Shown: positions 24,243-36,968 of the stretch, one piece after another
Layout of the letters: each line of letters opens with the position of its first letter
Numbering within the stretch: the stretch's first letter is position 1
DNA from: Phymorhynchus buccinoides
Taxonomy: Eukaryota > Mollusca > Gastropoda > Neogastropoda > Raphitomidae
DNA length: 64,000 bases
Direction of reading: 5' to 3'
Assembly: GCA_017654935.2 (NCBI GenBank)
Contig: CM065703.1
Coordinates: 42,770,546-42,834,545, forward strand
Notes under the pieces: model-generated
Database searches by the model: none
Seen by the model: the letters and a program-made list of their open reading frames with translations, nothing else
What the model was told of the DNA's origin: nothing
Made by a program: the position numbers and the translations under genes

Positions 24243-25689
24243 GCTGCTGGAGTCTGGCTGTGTTGCTTTTAAACAGTTAACGTGTGTCGTAAGCCCTAAT
24301 ATGTACATTGCTATGCACAGCCAATCGTTGTGACAGTTTTGTCTAAATTACCTGCTATTACCCGTGTTAATTGTTTAAGACGCACACATGACTACCGTGG
24401 AAATGAAAGAAATATTGCATTTAGTTACGTTACGTATACACTTGCCTTCTTTAACCCCAGAAAGTTTAGTCATAAAAATAAGCTTTTTAAAAGTTCATCA
24501 TTTACAGATTGGGTGGTAGAGGGGAAGTATTGTTTCGTTTATTTCTACCTTTCCCGAATTCGCCGAAATATTCAGTTGTTTTGTTGAGTCTCATGTGAAT
24601 AAAATAACGTCAATTCCGACTTGTGTGCATGTTCGTTTGTTGCATTTTCCAGTGACGGTGCAGTCTGTTTCATTTTTTTTTAAAAGAATGTTTACTTTGA
24701 GAAGATACTGCATACGAAGTGTATGTTGAATGCAGCTGGAGGCATGGTGACTTTTTGTTATTGTTTTTGTTCTTTTTAAGTTTAATTAAGTGCACATTTA
24801 GGCACCAGATTTAGAGGGTGCCTGCAAGAACTGTTCTATTTGCCTTCTTTATTCATTTTGTGATAGTCACTTCTTGCAGGAAACCCTCATCAACTTTATA
24901 CCCACGTATTTTGGATGGTCCTTCTGAAAACAAACACGTAAAACAATCTTTATTCATTTTGGGATAGTCACTTCTTGCAGGGAACCCTCGTAAGCTTCAT
25001 ACCCACGTATTTTGGATGGTGCTTCTGAAAACAGACACGCAAAACAAAAATGCCAGCCTAAGACATTGAAGTGTGGCTTGGTCGTGGCCTTGGCCTACTC
25101 GTGCGTTCTGAGTAACAAATACGAACCTGTTGCGCAGAGGACATGAACAGGTCGGATTAAAAACAAAACATTACCCAACTTACCTCAGATGCTTTATCCA
25201 AACATTTTCATGGAAATGAGATGAAACAAAATCCCAGCAAAGGTGTCGGGGAAATTAAAAACAGACAAGCACCACTGTCATCTGTGCTTGCAAATGTATG
25301 CCGCATACATGGGCTTTCTTTGTAAACAGTGAGTTAGCTAATGATATGTTTCTTTCTTTCAATTTGTGGTGTAGGCCCACAATTGAGGGATTGGTGTGTG
25401 ACCACAGGGTCAGCCTGTAAGATTGAGAAGTGGGCTGAACTGCGCTCACTGTTAAATGTGTGTGTGTGTGGTGAAATTGATTTTTGTCATCACTTCTTAT
25501 TAATTTTGTATGGCATAGGGAGTGGAGGCCCATTTTTTTGTCTGTGTGCGTGGGGCACACGAGCGTGATGGTTAGCTCACCTGTATGATGGACCAGTAAC
25601 ACAGGTTGACCCTAAGGGCGGTGCAAGGAAGGTACGCCCAGAAAATCATGTGATCTTGACCCATCACCTGCATCCATATTGTCTGATTG
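24243..25689. other. Noncoding block shared with 36990-38407
   Basis: Matches copy 2 in reverse. It contains an internal near-repeat of about 100 bp (24835-24930 and 24945-25040, around CACTTCTTGCAGG and ACGTATTTTGGATGG). No gene was recognised. In copy 3 the corresponding sequence is deleted. Confidence 0.7.
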
Positions 25690-27445
25690 AATTGATGTTT
25701 TGCTCCCCTACATAATAGCCAATGTTGTCAATGCCTCCCTCATGTCTGGCACCTTTCCCCAGAAATACAAATTTGCTGTTGTTCGTCCCCTGCTCAAAAA
25801 GCCATCCCTTGATCCAAATTCACTGAAACATTACAGACCTGTCTCAAATCTTCCCTTCCTTGCAAATTTTCTTGAGAGAATCGTACTTGCTCAGCGTTCT
25901 GCTCATCTTACTCAGAACAATTTTGATTGACCCCCACCAGTCTGCTTACAGGGCTGGTCACAGCACAGAGACTGCACTCCTGAAATGACCTTCTTCTCGC
26001 TCTTGATGATGACAAAGTCTCTCTTCTATCCCTTTTAGATCCTGCTTTCCAGACTCCAAACTTCATTTGGCATTCAGGGCACATTTCTTACCTGGCTAAA
26101 ATCTTATCCCAATGATTGTTTCCAGACAGTTGTTGTCAATGGTCTTTCTTCGTCTACTACACCTCTTACCTGTGGGGTTCCACAAGGCTCTGTCCTTGGG
26201 CCTGTACTGTTCGCTATGTACGTCAGACCTGTGTCTGACGTTATTGACCAGCACTCCTTGTCGCATGAGAGCTTCGCTGACGACACTCAAATGTACAAGT
26301 CAAGCACTGTATCTGAACTCACAGATGCATTTATCAAAATTCAAGACTGTTTCCATGATTTATAGCAATGGATGTCTATGAATAAGCTGCAGCTTAATGA
26401 TGAGAAAACAGAACTTCTGCTCATTGCCCCTCCCAAACTCCAAAACCACCCCTCTCTTCCTTCTTCCGTCAGCATTGGGAGTTCTGATATTTCGTTCTCA
26501 TCTCAGGCTCGTAACCTTGACGTGACTTTTGATTCCACCATTTCCTTCAAGCAGCATGTTTCAAATGTCTGTAAGGCAGCCTATCTGGAAATACGCAAGA
26601 TCAGCTCGATTAGACACTTACTTTCCACTGAAGCCACAAACACTCTGGTCTGTTTGTTAGTTCTCTCAAGGCTGGATTACTGCAACAGTCTCTTGGCTGG
26701 CTCACTGAAGTACCTTCTGGACAAGCTTCAGAAGGTCCAGAATAGTGCCGCCAGACTTGCCTGCAGATCAGTTAGACGCCAGCATGTCACTCATCTGTTG
26801 CAGTCCCTCCTCTGGCTCCCAGTTCATAGTCGGATTGACTATAAGCTGGCTTCCATCTGTTTCTCTTCTGTCTCTGGTACTGGACCACAATATCTTTCTG
26901 ACATTCTACACATCTACACCCCACCCCGTCGTTCTTCTGCTGACGCTCGTTTTTTCCGTGTTCCTTCTGTCAGAACAAAGTCCTTCGGCCAACGTTCTTT
27001 CTCCTTTCAGGGACCCACTGTCTGGAATACACTTCCCATCAATATCAGACACTTCTTACCTTCAACTTCTTCCTTCAAGTCTGCTGTGAAGACCAACTTT
27101 TTTTCAACGATCATAATTCCTCCCCCACCAATCCGCTCCTCTCCACCCCCTTGTACTCAGTTTCCATGAAATGCTGAAGTGGCTGTCACATGGCGTGTCC
27201 GTGTGTGTGTGTTTTCTGTAAGTTGTGTACCTTTTTCAAAATATGCGTTTTTGTGCCTTTGTACATAATGTACTTTTCTATATTCTATTCATGTAATATG
27301 TATGTATGTACGTTCGTCATGTTCTGATTGCATAATTTATGTATATTCTATGCTATATTTGTATTAAATATGTAAAGCGGTTAGAGCCCTAAATCAGAGA
27401 ATAGGCGCTATCTAAATAATCATTATTATTATTATTATTACCTGG
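25690..27445 (+). mobile_element. L2/CR1-like LINE, 5'-truncated, frames broken
   Basis: Reverse-transcriptase motifs in order are LKHYRPVSNLPFLANFLERI, GVPQGSVLGPVLF and FADDTQMY (26273-26296), followed by LNDEKTELLLI and an open 265-codon C-terminal stretch (26372-27169). The element ends with AGAGAATAGGCGCTATCTAA and an (ATT)n tail, as CR1/L2-group copies do. The stretch before GVPQG is out of frame. Related copies lie at 35262-36968 and 50495-52098. Confidence 0.85.
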
Positions 27446-27651
27446 GTGCCCTGAAATTCGCCACCTGGGACGAGGTGTGCCGTGGATGCTGTCGTAATAC
27501 CCCACCTCCTGGAAGTGGGACTTACAGTGAGTCGCGTGGCTGATGCTGCTGAAAAAAATGAAACAGTAATCAAGAAACCGAAGACCACAAGAAGTGAATG
27601 AAAGACAAGGAAAAAAGAAAGAAAAACAGCACTTAAAGACATTACTTCGAC

Positions 27652-27655
<4 letters not shown>

Positions 27656-27703
<48 letters not shown>

Positions 27704-27713
27704 GAGAGAGATG

Positions 27714-27761
<48 letters not shown>

Positions 27762-27774
27762 GAGAGAGAGATAG
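27656..27774. repeat. (GA)n microsatellite
   Basis: GA repeats with a few GAT and GAGT interruptions. Equivalent to the CT tracts at 34333-34474, 34953-35047 and 50155-50281. Confidence 0.95.
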
Positions 27775-28256
27775 TGTTGGCCAACTTTTGTTTTATAGAT
27801 GATTTGTGCCCATTTACTGTTTGAATAATTTCGTGTATGTTCTCTGTGTATAAATAGAATGTTCTCTTCTTGTTTAGTTAAGAAGAGGGGGTAGCTAAAG
27901 AATATGTATTCCCTGAGTATTAATTGTCTGCATCGGTTGAAAGGAGGGATCGCGTGTGCTTGCAGAGTTTGCTGTCTGTATGCATGAGTGAATGTGCGTG
28001 ATTGACAGTATGACAACCACGACTATGACATTGTCATACACCAGAAGGGGGCTTAGTAGGTGGTGTCTCGCATATGCTAGCTCAGTACAGGCTCCACCGA
28101 AGTGACTCAGCAGCAATGCAGTGTCTCCTCTGGTTGATTGTTTCCTGACGGCCTAACACATAATAGCTCCACTGGCCCTTGGACTACTTATTTTGGGATT
28201 CTGCGACCTGACAAACCAGGTTGTGGCTGTGAGTTGGAACTGGGGGCAATGCCACT

Positions 28257-29995
28257 TTCGAGCATAGCCACTATTTGGCTTGTTCGTGTTAGAACATACT
28301 TACGCGAATAAAAAGAGTGGGGAACAATTAAATCTAGATATTGTTTTATTTGTGGCAGCTTCCTTTTGCATTTCTAATGAAAAACGTCCTTGTCCACTGA
28401 CCTTTAACCTTAGCAATCCAGGCGACTCGTGTAAAGTTTGTGTAACCATTGCTAAAGTCTTGAAACAAACTGTCCAACACAGGGATGGCCGAAGTGAGAG
28501 ATGAAATAGCTGATGAAAATTCGCGCAGTATTGGGAGGTAAATTCACTTTCCGACGTGCCGACTGACTGGACAGGGTGCGGACTTTTTAAACAGGGCAAA
28601 AGTGTAAGGAGCACAGCTATCCATGTGGGTTTAGCCTTTTACACATGCGTTACAAGTCTATGTACCGGCGCTGTGTGGTGACGGGGGACAGCCCCCACTT
28701 TGTTTCTTTATCACACTGTTTTAAACACTTTCCCAGAAACGAGCACACAATGGTGGACATGCACGTATGTGAAGTGCAATATTTGGAAAAGAATATCGTT
28801 CATGACAAAGCCTCAATACTCACATAATCCAAATATTTCAGAATATGGCTGTAATGTGCTTAGTAAACGGAAGTCAAATTTAGTTTAGCAGTATACTGAG
28901 TCTCGTGCATACCAACCATTTCCGTAACACAGTGCGCCGGTGGGGCAGCCATCTTTAAGGGCATGTCGTGGTGGCATGTGACATAACGGTCTTTGCTCTG
29001 TGGTGGAGGGTTCAGAGGGTTCTGGTCAAACAGGAAAGTTCCTACGGTTTTTCAAGCCTCCATTAAACGCTGACACAAAAACTCTGATTTAGCCAACGAG
29101 AGACTCTCCTGCACCCCTGTGTTCACCTGCAGTTGATGCAAGCAGGCCTTGTCGTTTAGCGTGGTGTGTAGCTTCGTAGTGAGTGCAGGGATCCAGAGTG
29201 ACGAGTCATGTGTCATCACCCTTTTTGCGGGCAACAATATTCACCTGGTATAATGGTCAATGCAGTAGGGCCCGAAAAGTGTGCGACCAACTGTTAACTG
29301 CTGGACGAATCTGACGAGAAATGTGCAAAGGGTGTTTAACACAATTAGCATTAGGCATTATTATCACACCGTCTCATGGATCATTCGTTTAACTCACGTC
29401 AGTTCGTCTCACCCATCCAATGTGGAGCTGAACGAATATGTCCGTCATACCACTATCGTTGTACGGTCGTTCAATGACTGACTGCCTGTGTACACGTGTG
29501 CAAGGGAGTACGATGTATGGGCACGTAGATGAAAAAAGGTTGTGTGAGAACATGACATGCAGGATACCTGCGTTGCAGATTTCCGAATATGTTCGCATCC
29601 TGATCATATAAATATTGTGATGGTTGGTCGCATGTCCAAGCATAGACGATGATTAGTCTGGACAGGCCGTCCTCAGACTGCCAGTGTCAGGAACACGCAA
29701 AGTGTGGTCAGCATTAAGAGCATCATTATCGCTCAGTTACCTGATGCCACAGTTGGCATGACACGTACGATGTGGACACAACACTTATCTTATCAACCTG
29801 GCTTTGCCAGTGTTCATTAAGATTTATTATACCTGGTCGCGACGGTGAAGAACAAAGCACCGGACCTCAGTAGAAATCTACTGAAGCAGATTCATTGGCG
29901 TCTTTTCGTATCTGCAGCATTTAGAAACATTGCACTGTCGGTGAATCCTTAATACATGGTTAGGGATATGCCTATGGGTACAGTTAAACTGTGAC
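28257..29995 (+). pseudogene. Broken copy of receptor gene 2 (ectodomain to LRR)
   Basis: The first 240 bases are nearly identical to the start of gene 2 (33829 leftwards). From about 28495 to the gap, the match continues but with a small insertion or deletion every few tens of bases, so no frame survives. LDLa and LRR coding stretches can still be followed to the position equivalent to 32088. The flanking noncoding sequence (27777-28450) stays almost perfect. This sudden indel load next to a contig end looks more like unpolished sequence than ordinary pseudogene decay, but decay cannot be excluded. Confidence 0.75.
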
Positions 29996-30495
29996 NNNNN
30001 NNNNNNNNNNNNNNNNNNNNNNNNNNNNNNNNNNNNNNNNNNNNNNNNNNNNNNNNNNNNNNNNNNNNNNNNNNNNNNNNNNNNNNNNNNNNNNNNNNNN
30101 NNNNNNNNNNNNNNNNNNNNNNNNNNNNNNNNNNNNNNNNNNNNNNNNNNNNNNNNNNNNNNNNNNNNNNNNNNNNNNNNNNNNNNNNNNNNNNNNNNNN
30201 NNNNNNNNNNNNNNNNNNNNNNNNNNNNNNNNNNNNNNNNNNNNNNNNNNNNNNNNNNNNNNNNNNNNNNNNNNNNNNNNNNNNNNNNNNNNNNNNNNNN
30301 NNNNNNNNNNNNNNNNNNNNNNNNNNNNNNNNNNNNNNNNNNNNNNNNNNNNNNNNNNNNNNNNNNNNNNNNNNNNNNNNNNNNNNNNNNNNNNNNNNNN
30401 NNNNNNNNNNNNNNNNNNNNNNNNNNNNNNNNNNNNNNNNNNNNNNNNNNNNNNNNNNNNNNNNNNNNNNNNNNNNNNNNNNNNNNNNNNNNNNN
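29996..30495. other. Assembly gap (500 N)
   Basis: Fixed-size gap between inverted copy 1 and copy 2. Confidence 0.99.
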
Positions 30496-30570
30496 ATCTC
30501 CAGGTGGGAGCAACCCGAATTTCAGTGAGACGCCTCTGTGACTATAAATTACCTAATACTTAATACCTAT
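30496..30570 (+). mobile_element. SINE-like element, 3' part
   Basis: Starts CTCCAGGTGGGAGCAACC and ends TACCTAATACTTAATACC. It is nearly identical to the 3' part of the element at 16634-16745. Its 5' part is lost in the gap. Confidence 0.6.
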
Positions 30571-30832
30571 AGCGCCTTTCTATAGTTAATTTACAATCAA
30601 GGCGCTTCCATTCACTGATACACACGCAGTCACACACAGACATTCTCACGCATTCATGCAACCAGGTACATGAACAAGAATGAAAAACTTAGAATGAGCT
30701 TGAAAGAAGTGGGTCTTCGGTTTAGATTTGAAACCGGAGAGAGTTGGTTCATGATGGCGAGATCAGCTGGGAGAGAATTCCAAACAGCAATGATCATATC
30801 ATTTGGCATAATTATGTATCTGTTGATATGAT

Positions 30833-33829
30833 TCATAAGTCATGGAGCTTCTGTCTGTTAGCCTGCAGCCAGTTTATCAGTTTAACTTCTTCAGATTTTC
30901 TCCTTCTTTCTGCCCAAGTGTTGTAGGTATAGATGAAAGGGTTGATGGCAGAATTTAGCGGCAGCACGAATATAGCCAGGGCCACGTTGACTTCTCCAGG
31001 AACTGGAACATCGTTCAATGCCAGTATGCCGCACAGTCCAATGGGAAACCAGCACAGGAAATCTGTCACAGCGATGTTGATCAAGCGCCGGGCTATGGTC
31101 ATGTCTTGTGACATCTGGGTGGTGTTAGTTTTCAAGACATTGCTCTGCACTGATCTGAAGATAATATACTGACCACACGAAATGACCAAAAATAGAGTAA
31201 AATTAAAGATGATCATTACGCCTACAGAATAATACTTGCCTTTAAACTCCTGTCTGGTAACTGGCAGTGGAATGCAGACACCTGACTGACTGTAAAACTC
31301 CCAGTGTTTTGTCATTGGCAGCAAAGGGAAGACAGCCAAAACCCAACCAACCAACCACGTCAAGAGGCAAGCCACAAATGCGGATGTTTTATCAAACCGT
31401 AGAGTGCTAAATGGAAAGCGAAGAACGATGAATCGATCGATGGTTATGAGACAAATGATCAAAGCTGACACTTCACTGGATAGCAGAGAGAAGAAGCCAG
31501 CCACTTTACAAGCCACACTGTGTTTCCACAAGTCATCAAAATAGAGATATTGACCACGAAACCTTTCATCAGCAGCACCAATAAGGACCACGTATAATCC
31601 CATCAGGAAATCGCCCATGGTAAGTGAGATAACGAACACAGTGAAGCCAGACACAGAGCGTGTTTGGGTTAAAAATAAACGTGCACAAAACGAGAACAGG
31701 TTGCCGGTCAGTGACATGAAACCCATAATCCACAAAAACACACGGTAAGTCCAAGACTGCAGCAAATCCTGACATGAGGACACCTCGTCCTTTGGAGCAT
31801 GACACAAACTACTGTCAAAACCAAGAGGAAGGATCTCATCACAGCAAAGCTTATAATTACTGGTGTGTACAGACACTAAACGGCGAAGGTGTACAAAAAT
31901 GTCAGCTGGAAACGTTTTTATCGGGCTGCTCTCCATGTACAGTTCAGCCAGATGAGGTAAGGGCTGGAAACTGCCGAGGAATGTATGAATGAAAGTGGAC
32001 GTCAAATTCAGTGTCTTTATTCGGGGAAAGCACGAGATTATTTCTGGATCAAATATACTCAGAGTGGTATGTGACAGGTCTAGGGTCGTCACAGTGTTTA
32101 ACTGGACACCAGAGGCATAGTCCCTAACCAGTGTAGAGAGAGGATTCCCGGACAGTGACAATGTTTCTAAATGCTGCAGATTACGAAAAGACGCCAAATG
32201 GACCTGCTTCAGTAGGTTTCTACTGAGGTCCAGGTGCTTTAAGTTCTTCAACGTCGCGACAGGTATGTGAGTTATTGAACACTGGACAAAAGCCAGGTTG
32301 ATAAGATAAGTGTTGTGGTCAACATCAGACAGTGTCATGCCAGAACCTGTGGCATCCAGGTAACGGAGCTGAGGGAATGATGCTGCACTAAATGGCTGAC
32401 CACACTGGAACGCGTGTTCCTGGCAATGGCAGTCTGAAGGACAGGCCATGTCACAGAATAACTCATCGTCATGCTTTGGACAATGCGACCAGCCGTCACA
32501 TATATGATCAGGATGCAAACATATTCCAGAAAATCTGCAACGCAGGTATCCTGGGCATGTCATGTTCTCACAACCTTGTTCATCTACGTGAGCAATACAG
32601 TCGTACATCCCATTGCACAACGTGTACACAGGCAGGCAGTCATTGAACACACCGGTACAACGATAGTGGGTATAAGGACAAGATTCGTTCAGTCCCATTG
32701 GATTTGAGACGAACTGACGTGAGTTAAAACGGATGATAGCAGGAGACGGGTGATAATAATGCCTAATGCTAATTGTGTTAAACCCCTTGCACGTGTTCTC
32801 GTCAGATTCGTTCCAGCAGTTAAACAGTTGGTCGCACACGTTTTCGGGCCGTATGCATTGACCATTAGAACAGGTGAATTTGTTCCCGCAAAAAGGGTGA
32901 TGACAGAATGACTCGTCACTCTGATCCCTGCACTCAGCTACGAAGTTACACACCAAGCTAAACGACAAGGCCTGCTGGCTATCACTGCAGGTGAACACAG
33001 GGGTGGCAGGAGAGTTCTCGTTGGCTAAATCAGAGTTTTTGTCAGCGTTTAATGGACGGATACGAAAACCGTAGGAACTTTCCGTTTGACAGAACACTCT
33101 GAAAACGCCACCACAGAGCAAAGACGTGTAGGTCACATGACCACCACGACATGCAATTAAAGATGGCTGCCACACCTGCGCACGTGTTACGGAAATGGGA
33201 TTGGTATGACGAGACTCCGTATTGCTACGAATTTGACTTCCGTTTACTAAGCACATGACAGCCAGATTCTGAATATTGGGATATTGTGAGTATTTGGATA
33301 TTGTCATGAAACGATATTTCTTGGCCAAATATTGCAACTTCACATAAGTTGAGTGTCCACCATATGTAGTCGTTTCCGGAAAGTGTTTAACAGTGTGATA
33401 AAGAACAGTGCTGTCCCCCGTCACCACACAGCGCCGGTACATAGAGTGTAACGGCATGTGTAAAATGGATAAACCCACATGGATAGCTGTTCTCCTTACA
33501 CATTTTGCCGCTGGTTTTAAAACGTCCAGCACCCTATCCCAGTCAGTCAGGCACGTCGGAAAGTTGAATTTACCTCCCAATAATGCGCAATTTTCATCAG
33601 CTATTTCATCCTCACTTCGGCCATCCCTGTGTTGGACAGTTTGTCTCAAGACTTTAGCAATGGTTACACAAACTTTACACGAGTCGCCTGGATTGCTAAG
33701 GTTAAAGGTCAGTGGACAAGGACGTTTTTCATTAGAAATGCAAAAGGAAGCTGCCACAAATAAAACAATATCTAGATTTAATTGTTCCCCACTCTTTTTA
33801 TTCGCGTAAGTATGTTCTAACACGAACAA
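30833..33829 (-). CDS. Receptor gene 2: C-type-lectin-like, LDLa x4, LRR, 7TM (GRL101-like)
   Basis: A single 998-codon open frame for a cell-surface receptor of the LGR/GRL101 kind. Order by residue: Cys-rich, diverged C-type-lectin-like region (about 38-260), four LDLa modules (281-309, 314-347, 385-420, 425-459), LRR cap (CPSDCHC), seven or eight LRRs (482-655), and a hinge of the LGR type (LCCDEILP ... SSCQDLL). Seven helices follow from 696. Canonical activation motifs are present: DRF at the end of helix 3 (798-800), CWFP in helix 6 (926-929) and NPFIY in helix 7 (963-967). The first ATG is doubtful. TTTATTTGTGGCAG just inside (33751) looks like a splice acceptor, and in copy 3 the sequence upstream of it has a stop. 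A 5' exon with the signal peptide is probably missing. Its ligand is unknown, and signalling through a G protein is inferred from the family. Confidence 0.92.
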   Translation of the reverse strand: MFVLEHTYANKKSGEQLNLDIVLFVAASFCISNEKRPCPLTFNLSNPGDSCKVCVTIAKVLRQTVQHRDGRSEDEIADENCALLGGKFNFPTCLTDWDRVLDVLKPAAKCVRRTAIHVGLSILHMPLHSMYRRCVVTGDSTVLYHTVKHFPETTTYGGHSTYVKLQYLAKKYRFMTISKYSQYPNIQNLAVMCLVNGSQIRSNTESRHTNPISVTRAQVWQPSLIACRGGHVTYTSLLCGGVFRVFCQTESSYGFRIRPLNADKNSDLANENSPATPVFTCSDSQQALSFSLVCNFVAECRDQSDESFCHHPFCGNKFTCSNGQCIRPENVCDQLFNCWNESDENTCKGFNTISIRHYYHPSPAIIRFNSRQFVSNPMGLNESCPYTHYRCTGVFNDCLPVYTLCNGMYDCIAHVDEQGCENMTCPGYLRCRFSGICLHPDHICDGWSHCPKHDDELFCDMACPSDCHCQEHAFQCGQPFSAASFPQLRYLDATGSGMTLSDVDHNTYLINLAFVQCSITHIPVATLKNLKHLDLSRNLLKQVHLASFRNLQHLETLSLSGNPLSTLVRDYASGVQLNTVTTLDLSHTTLSIFDPEIISCFPRIKTLNLTSTFIHTFLGSFQPLPHLAELYMESSPIKTFPADIFVHLRRLVSVHTSNYKLCCDEILPLGFDSSLCHAPKDEVSSCQDLLQSWTYRVFLWIMGFMSLTGNLFSFCARLFLTQTRSVSGFTVFVISLTMGDFLMGLYVVLIGAADERFRGQYLYFDDLWKHSVACKVAGFFSLLSSEVSALIICLITIDRFIVLRFPFSTLRFDKTSAFVACLLTWLVGWVLAVFPLLPMTKHWEFYSQSGVCIPLPVTRQEFKGKYYSVGVMIIFNFTLFLVISCGQYIIFRSVQSNVLKTNTTQMSQDMTIARRLINIAVTDFLCWFPIGLCGILALNDVPVPGEVNVALAIFVLPLNSAINPFIYTYNTWAERRRKSEEVKLINWLQANRQKLHDL

Positions 33830-34332
33830 GCCAAATAGTGGCTATGCTCGAAAGTGGCATTGCTCCCAGTTCGAACTCACAGCCACAACCTGGTTTGTCA
33901 GGTCGCAGAATCCCAAAATAAGTAGTCCAAGGGCCAGTGGAGCTATTATGTGTTAGGCCGTCAGGAGACAACAACCAGAGGAGACACTGCATTGCTGCTG
34001 AGTCACTTCGGTGGAGCCTGTACTGAGCTAGCATATGCGAGACACCACCTACTAAGCCCCCTTCTGGTGTATGACAATGTCATAGTCGTGGTTGTCATAC
34101 TGTCAATCACGCACATTCACTCATGCATACAGACAGCAAACTCCGCAAGCACACGCGATCGCTCCTTTCAACCGATGCGGACAATTAATACTCAGGGAAT
34201 ACATATTCTTTAGCTACCCCCTCTTCTTAACTAAACAAGAAGAGAACATTCTATTTATACATAGAGAACATACACGAAATTATTCAAACAGTAAATGGGC
34301 ACAAATCATCTATAAAACAAAAGTTGGCCAAC
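33830..34332. other. Noncoding flank of gene 2
   Basis: Almost identical in reverse to 27777-28280 and similar to 49680-50150. No exon was recognised, although the 5' exon of gene 2 would have to lie on this side. Confidence 0.6.
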
Positions 34333-34478
<146 letters not shown>

Positions 34479-34516
34479 CGACGTAATTTCTTTAAGTGCT
34501 GTTTTTCTTATTTTTT

Positions 34517-35051
<535 letters not shown>

Positions 35052-35261
35052 CGACGTAATTTCTTTAAATGCTGTTTTTCTTATTTTTTTCCTTGTCTTT
35101 CATTCACTTCTTGTGGTCTTCGGTTTGTTGATTACTGTTTCATTTTTTTCAGCAGCATCAGCCACGCGACTCACTATAAGTCCCACTTCCAGGAGGTGGG
35201 GTATTACGACAGCATCCACGGCACACCTCGTCCCAGCTGGCGAATTTCAGGGCACCCAGGT

Positions 35262-36968
35262 AATAATAATAGTAATAATAATGATTATTTAGATATCGCC
35301 TATTCTCTGATTTAGTGCTCTAACCGCTTTACATATTTAATACTAATATAGCATAGAATATACATTAACTTATGCAATCAGAACATGACTAGAATATAGA
35401 AAAGTACATTATGCACAAAGGCACAAAAACGCATATTTTGAAAAAGGTACGCAACTTACAGAAAACACACACACACGGACACGCCATGTGACAGCCACTT
35501 CAGCATTTCACGGAAACTGAGTACAAGGGGGTGGAGAGGAGCGGATTGGTGGGGGAGGAATTATGACCGTTGAAAAAAAGTTGGTCTTCACAGCAGACTT
35601 GAAGGAAGAAGTTGAAGGTAAGTGTCTGATATTGATGGGAAGTGTATTCCAGACAGTGGGTCCCTGAAAGGAGAAAGAACGTTGACCGAAGGACTTTGTT
35701 CTGACAGAAGGAACACGGAAAAGACGAACGTCAGCAGAAGAACGACGGGGTGGGGTGTAGATGTGTAGAATGTCAGAAAGATATTGTGGTCCAGTACCAG
35801 AGACAGAAGAGAAACAGATGGAAGCCAGCTTATAGTCAATCCGACTCTGAACCAGGAGCCAGAGGAGGGACTGCAACAGAGGAGTAACATGCTGACGTCT
35901 AGATGTTCTGCAGACAAGTCTGGCGGCACTACTCTGGACCTTCTGAAGCTTGTCCAGAAGGTACTTCAGTGAGCCAGCCAAGAGACTGTTGCAGTAATCC
36001 AGCCTTGAGAGAACTAACAAACAGACCAGAGTGTTTGTGGCTTCAGTGGAAAGTAAGTGTCTCATCGAGCTGATCTTGCGTATTTCCAGATAGGCTGCCT
36101 TACAGACATTTGAAACATGATGCTTGAAGAAAATGGTGGAATCAAAAGTCACGTCAAGGTTACGAGCCTGAGATGAGAACGAAATATCAGAACTTCCAAT
36201 GCTGACGGAAGAAGGAAGAGAGGTGTGGTTTTGGAGTTTGGGAGGGGCAATGAGCAGAAGTTCTGTTTTCTTATCATTAAGCTGCAGCTTATTCATAGAC
36301 ATCCATTGCTATAAATCATGGAAACAGTCTTGAATGTTGATAAATGCATCTGTGAGTTCAGATACAGTGCTTGACTTGTACATTTGAGTGTCGTCAGCGA
36401 AGCTCTCATGCGACAAGGAGTGCTGGTCAATAACGTCAGACACAGGTCTGACGTACATAGCGAACAGTACAGGCCCAAGGACAGAGCCTTGTGGAACCCC
36501 ACAGGCAAGAGGTGTAGTAGACGAAGAAAGACCATTGACAACAACTGTCTGGAAACAATCATTGGGATAAGATTTTAGCCAGGTAAGAAATGTGCCCTGA
36601 ATGCCAAATGAAGTTTGGAGTCTGGAAAGCAGGATCTAACAGGGATAGAAGAGAGACTTTGTCATCATCAAGAGCGAGAAGAAGGTCATTTCAGGAGTGC
36701 AGTCTCTGTGATGTGACCAGCCCTGTAAGCAGACTGGTGGGGGTCAATCAAATTGTTCTGCGTAAGATGAGCAGAACGCTGACCAAGTACGATTCTCTCA
36801 AGAACTTTGGCAAGGAAGGGAAAATTTGAGACAGGTCTGTAATGTTTCAGTGAATTTGCATCAGGGATGGCGTTTTGAGCAGGGGACGAACAACAGCAGA
36901 TTTGTATTCCTGGGGAAAGGTGCCAGACGTGAGGGAGGCATTGACAACATTGGCTATGTAGGGGAGCA
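35262..36968 (-). mobile_element. L2/CR1-like LINE, copy 2
   Basis: Reverse-complement counterpart of 25690-27445. The 264-codon C-terminal stretch is at 36302-35508 and the GVPQGSVLGP region near 36500. The (ATT)n tail is at the left end. Frames are broken before the FADD motif. It differs from copy 1 at scattered residues, so it is not a simple fold-back artefact. Confidence 0.85.

Noticed and set aside
25555..25640. tRNA-like stretch GTGATGGTTAGCTCACC with a weak B box
   Set aside because: The B box does not match well and there is no folded tRNA. Left unclassified.
28070..28250. Possible tRNA-derived SINE (TAGCTCAGT and a GTTCGAAC-like box)
   Set aside because: The two boxes are well over 100 bp apart, and no cloverleaf can be drawn. 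The B-like box is altered in this copy.
24243..29995. Inverted arm as a pure fold-back artefact of 30496-38407
   Set aside because: Scattered substitutions in the L2-like LINE and a gypsy insertion beside it show that the arms are truly different sequences.
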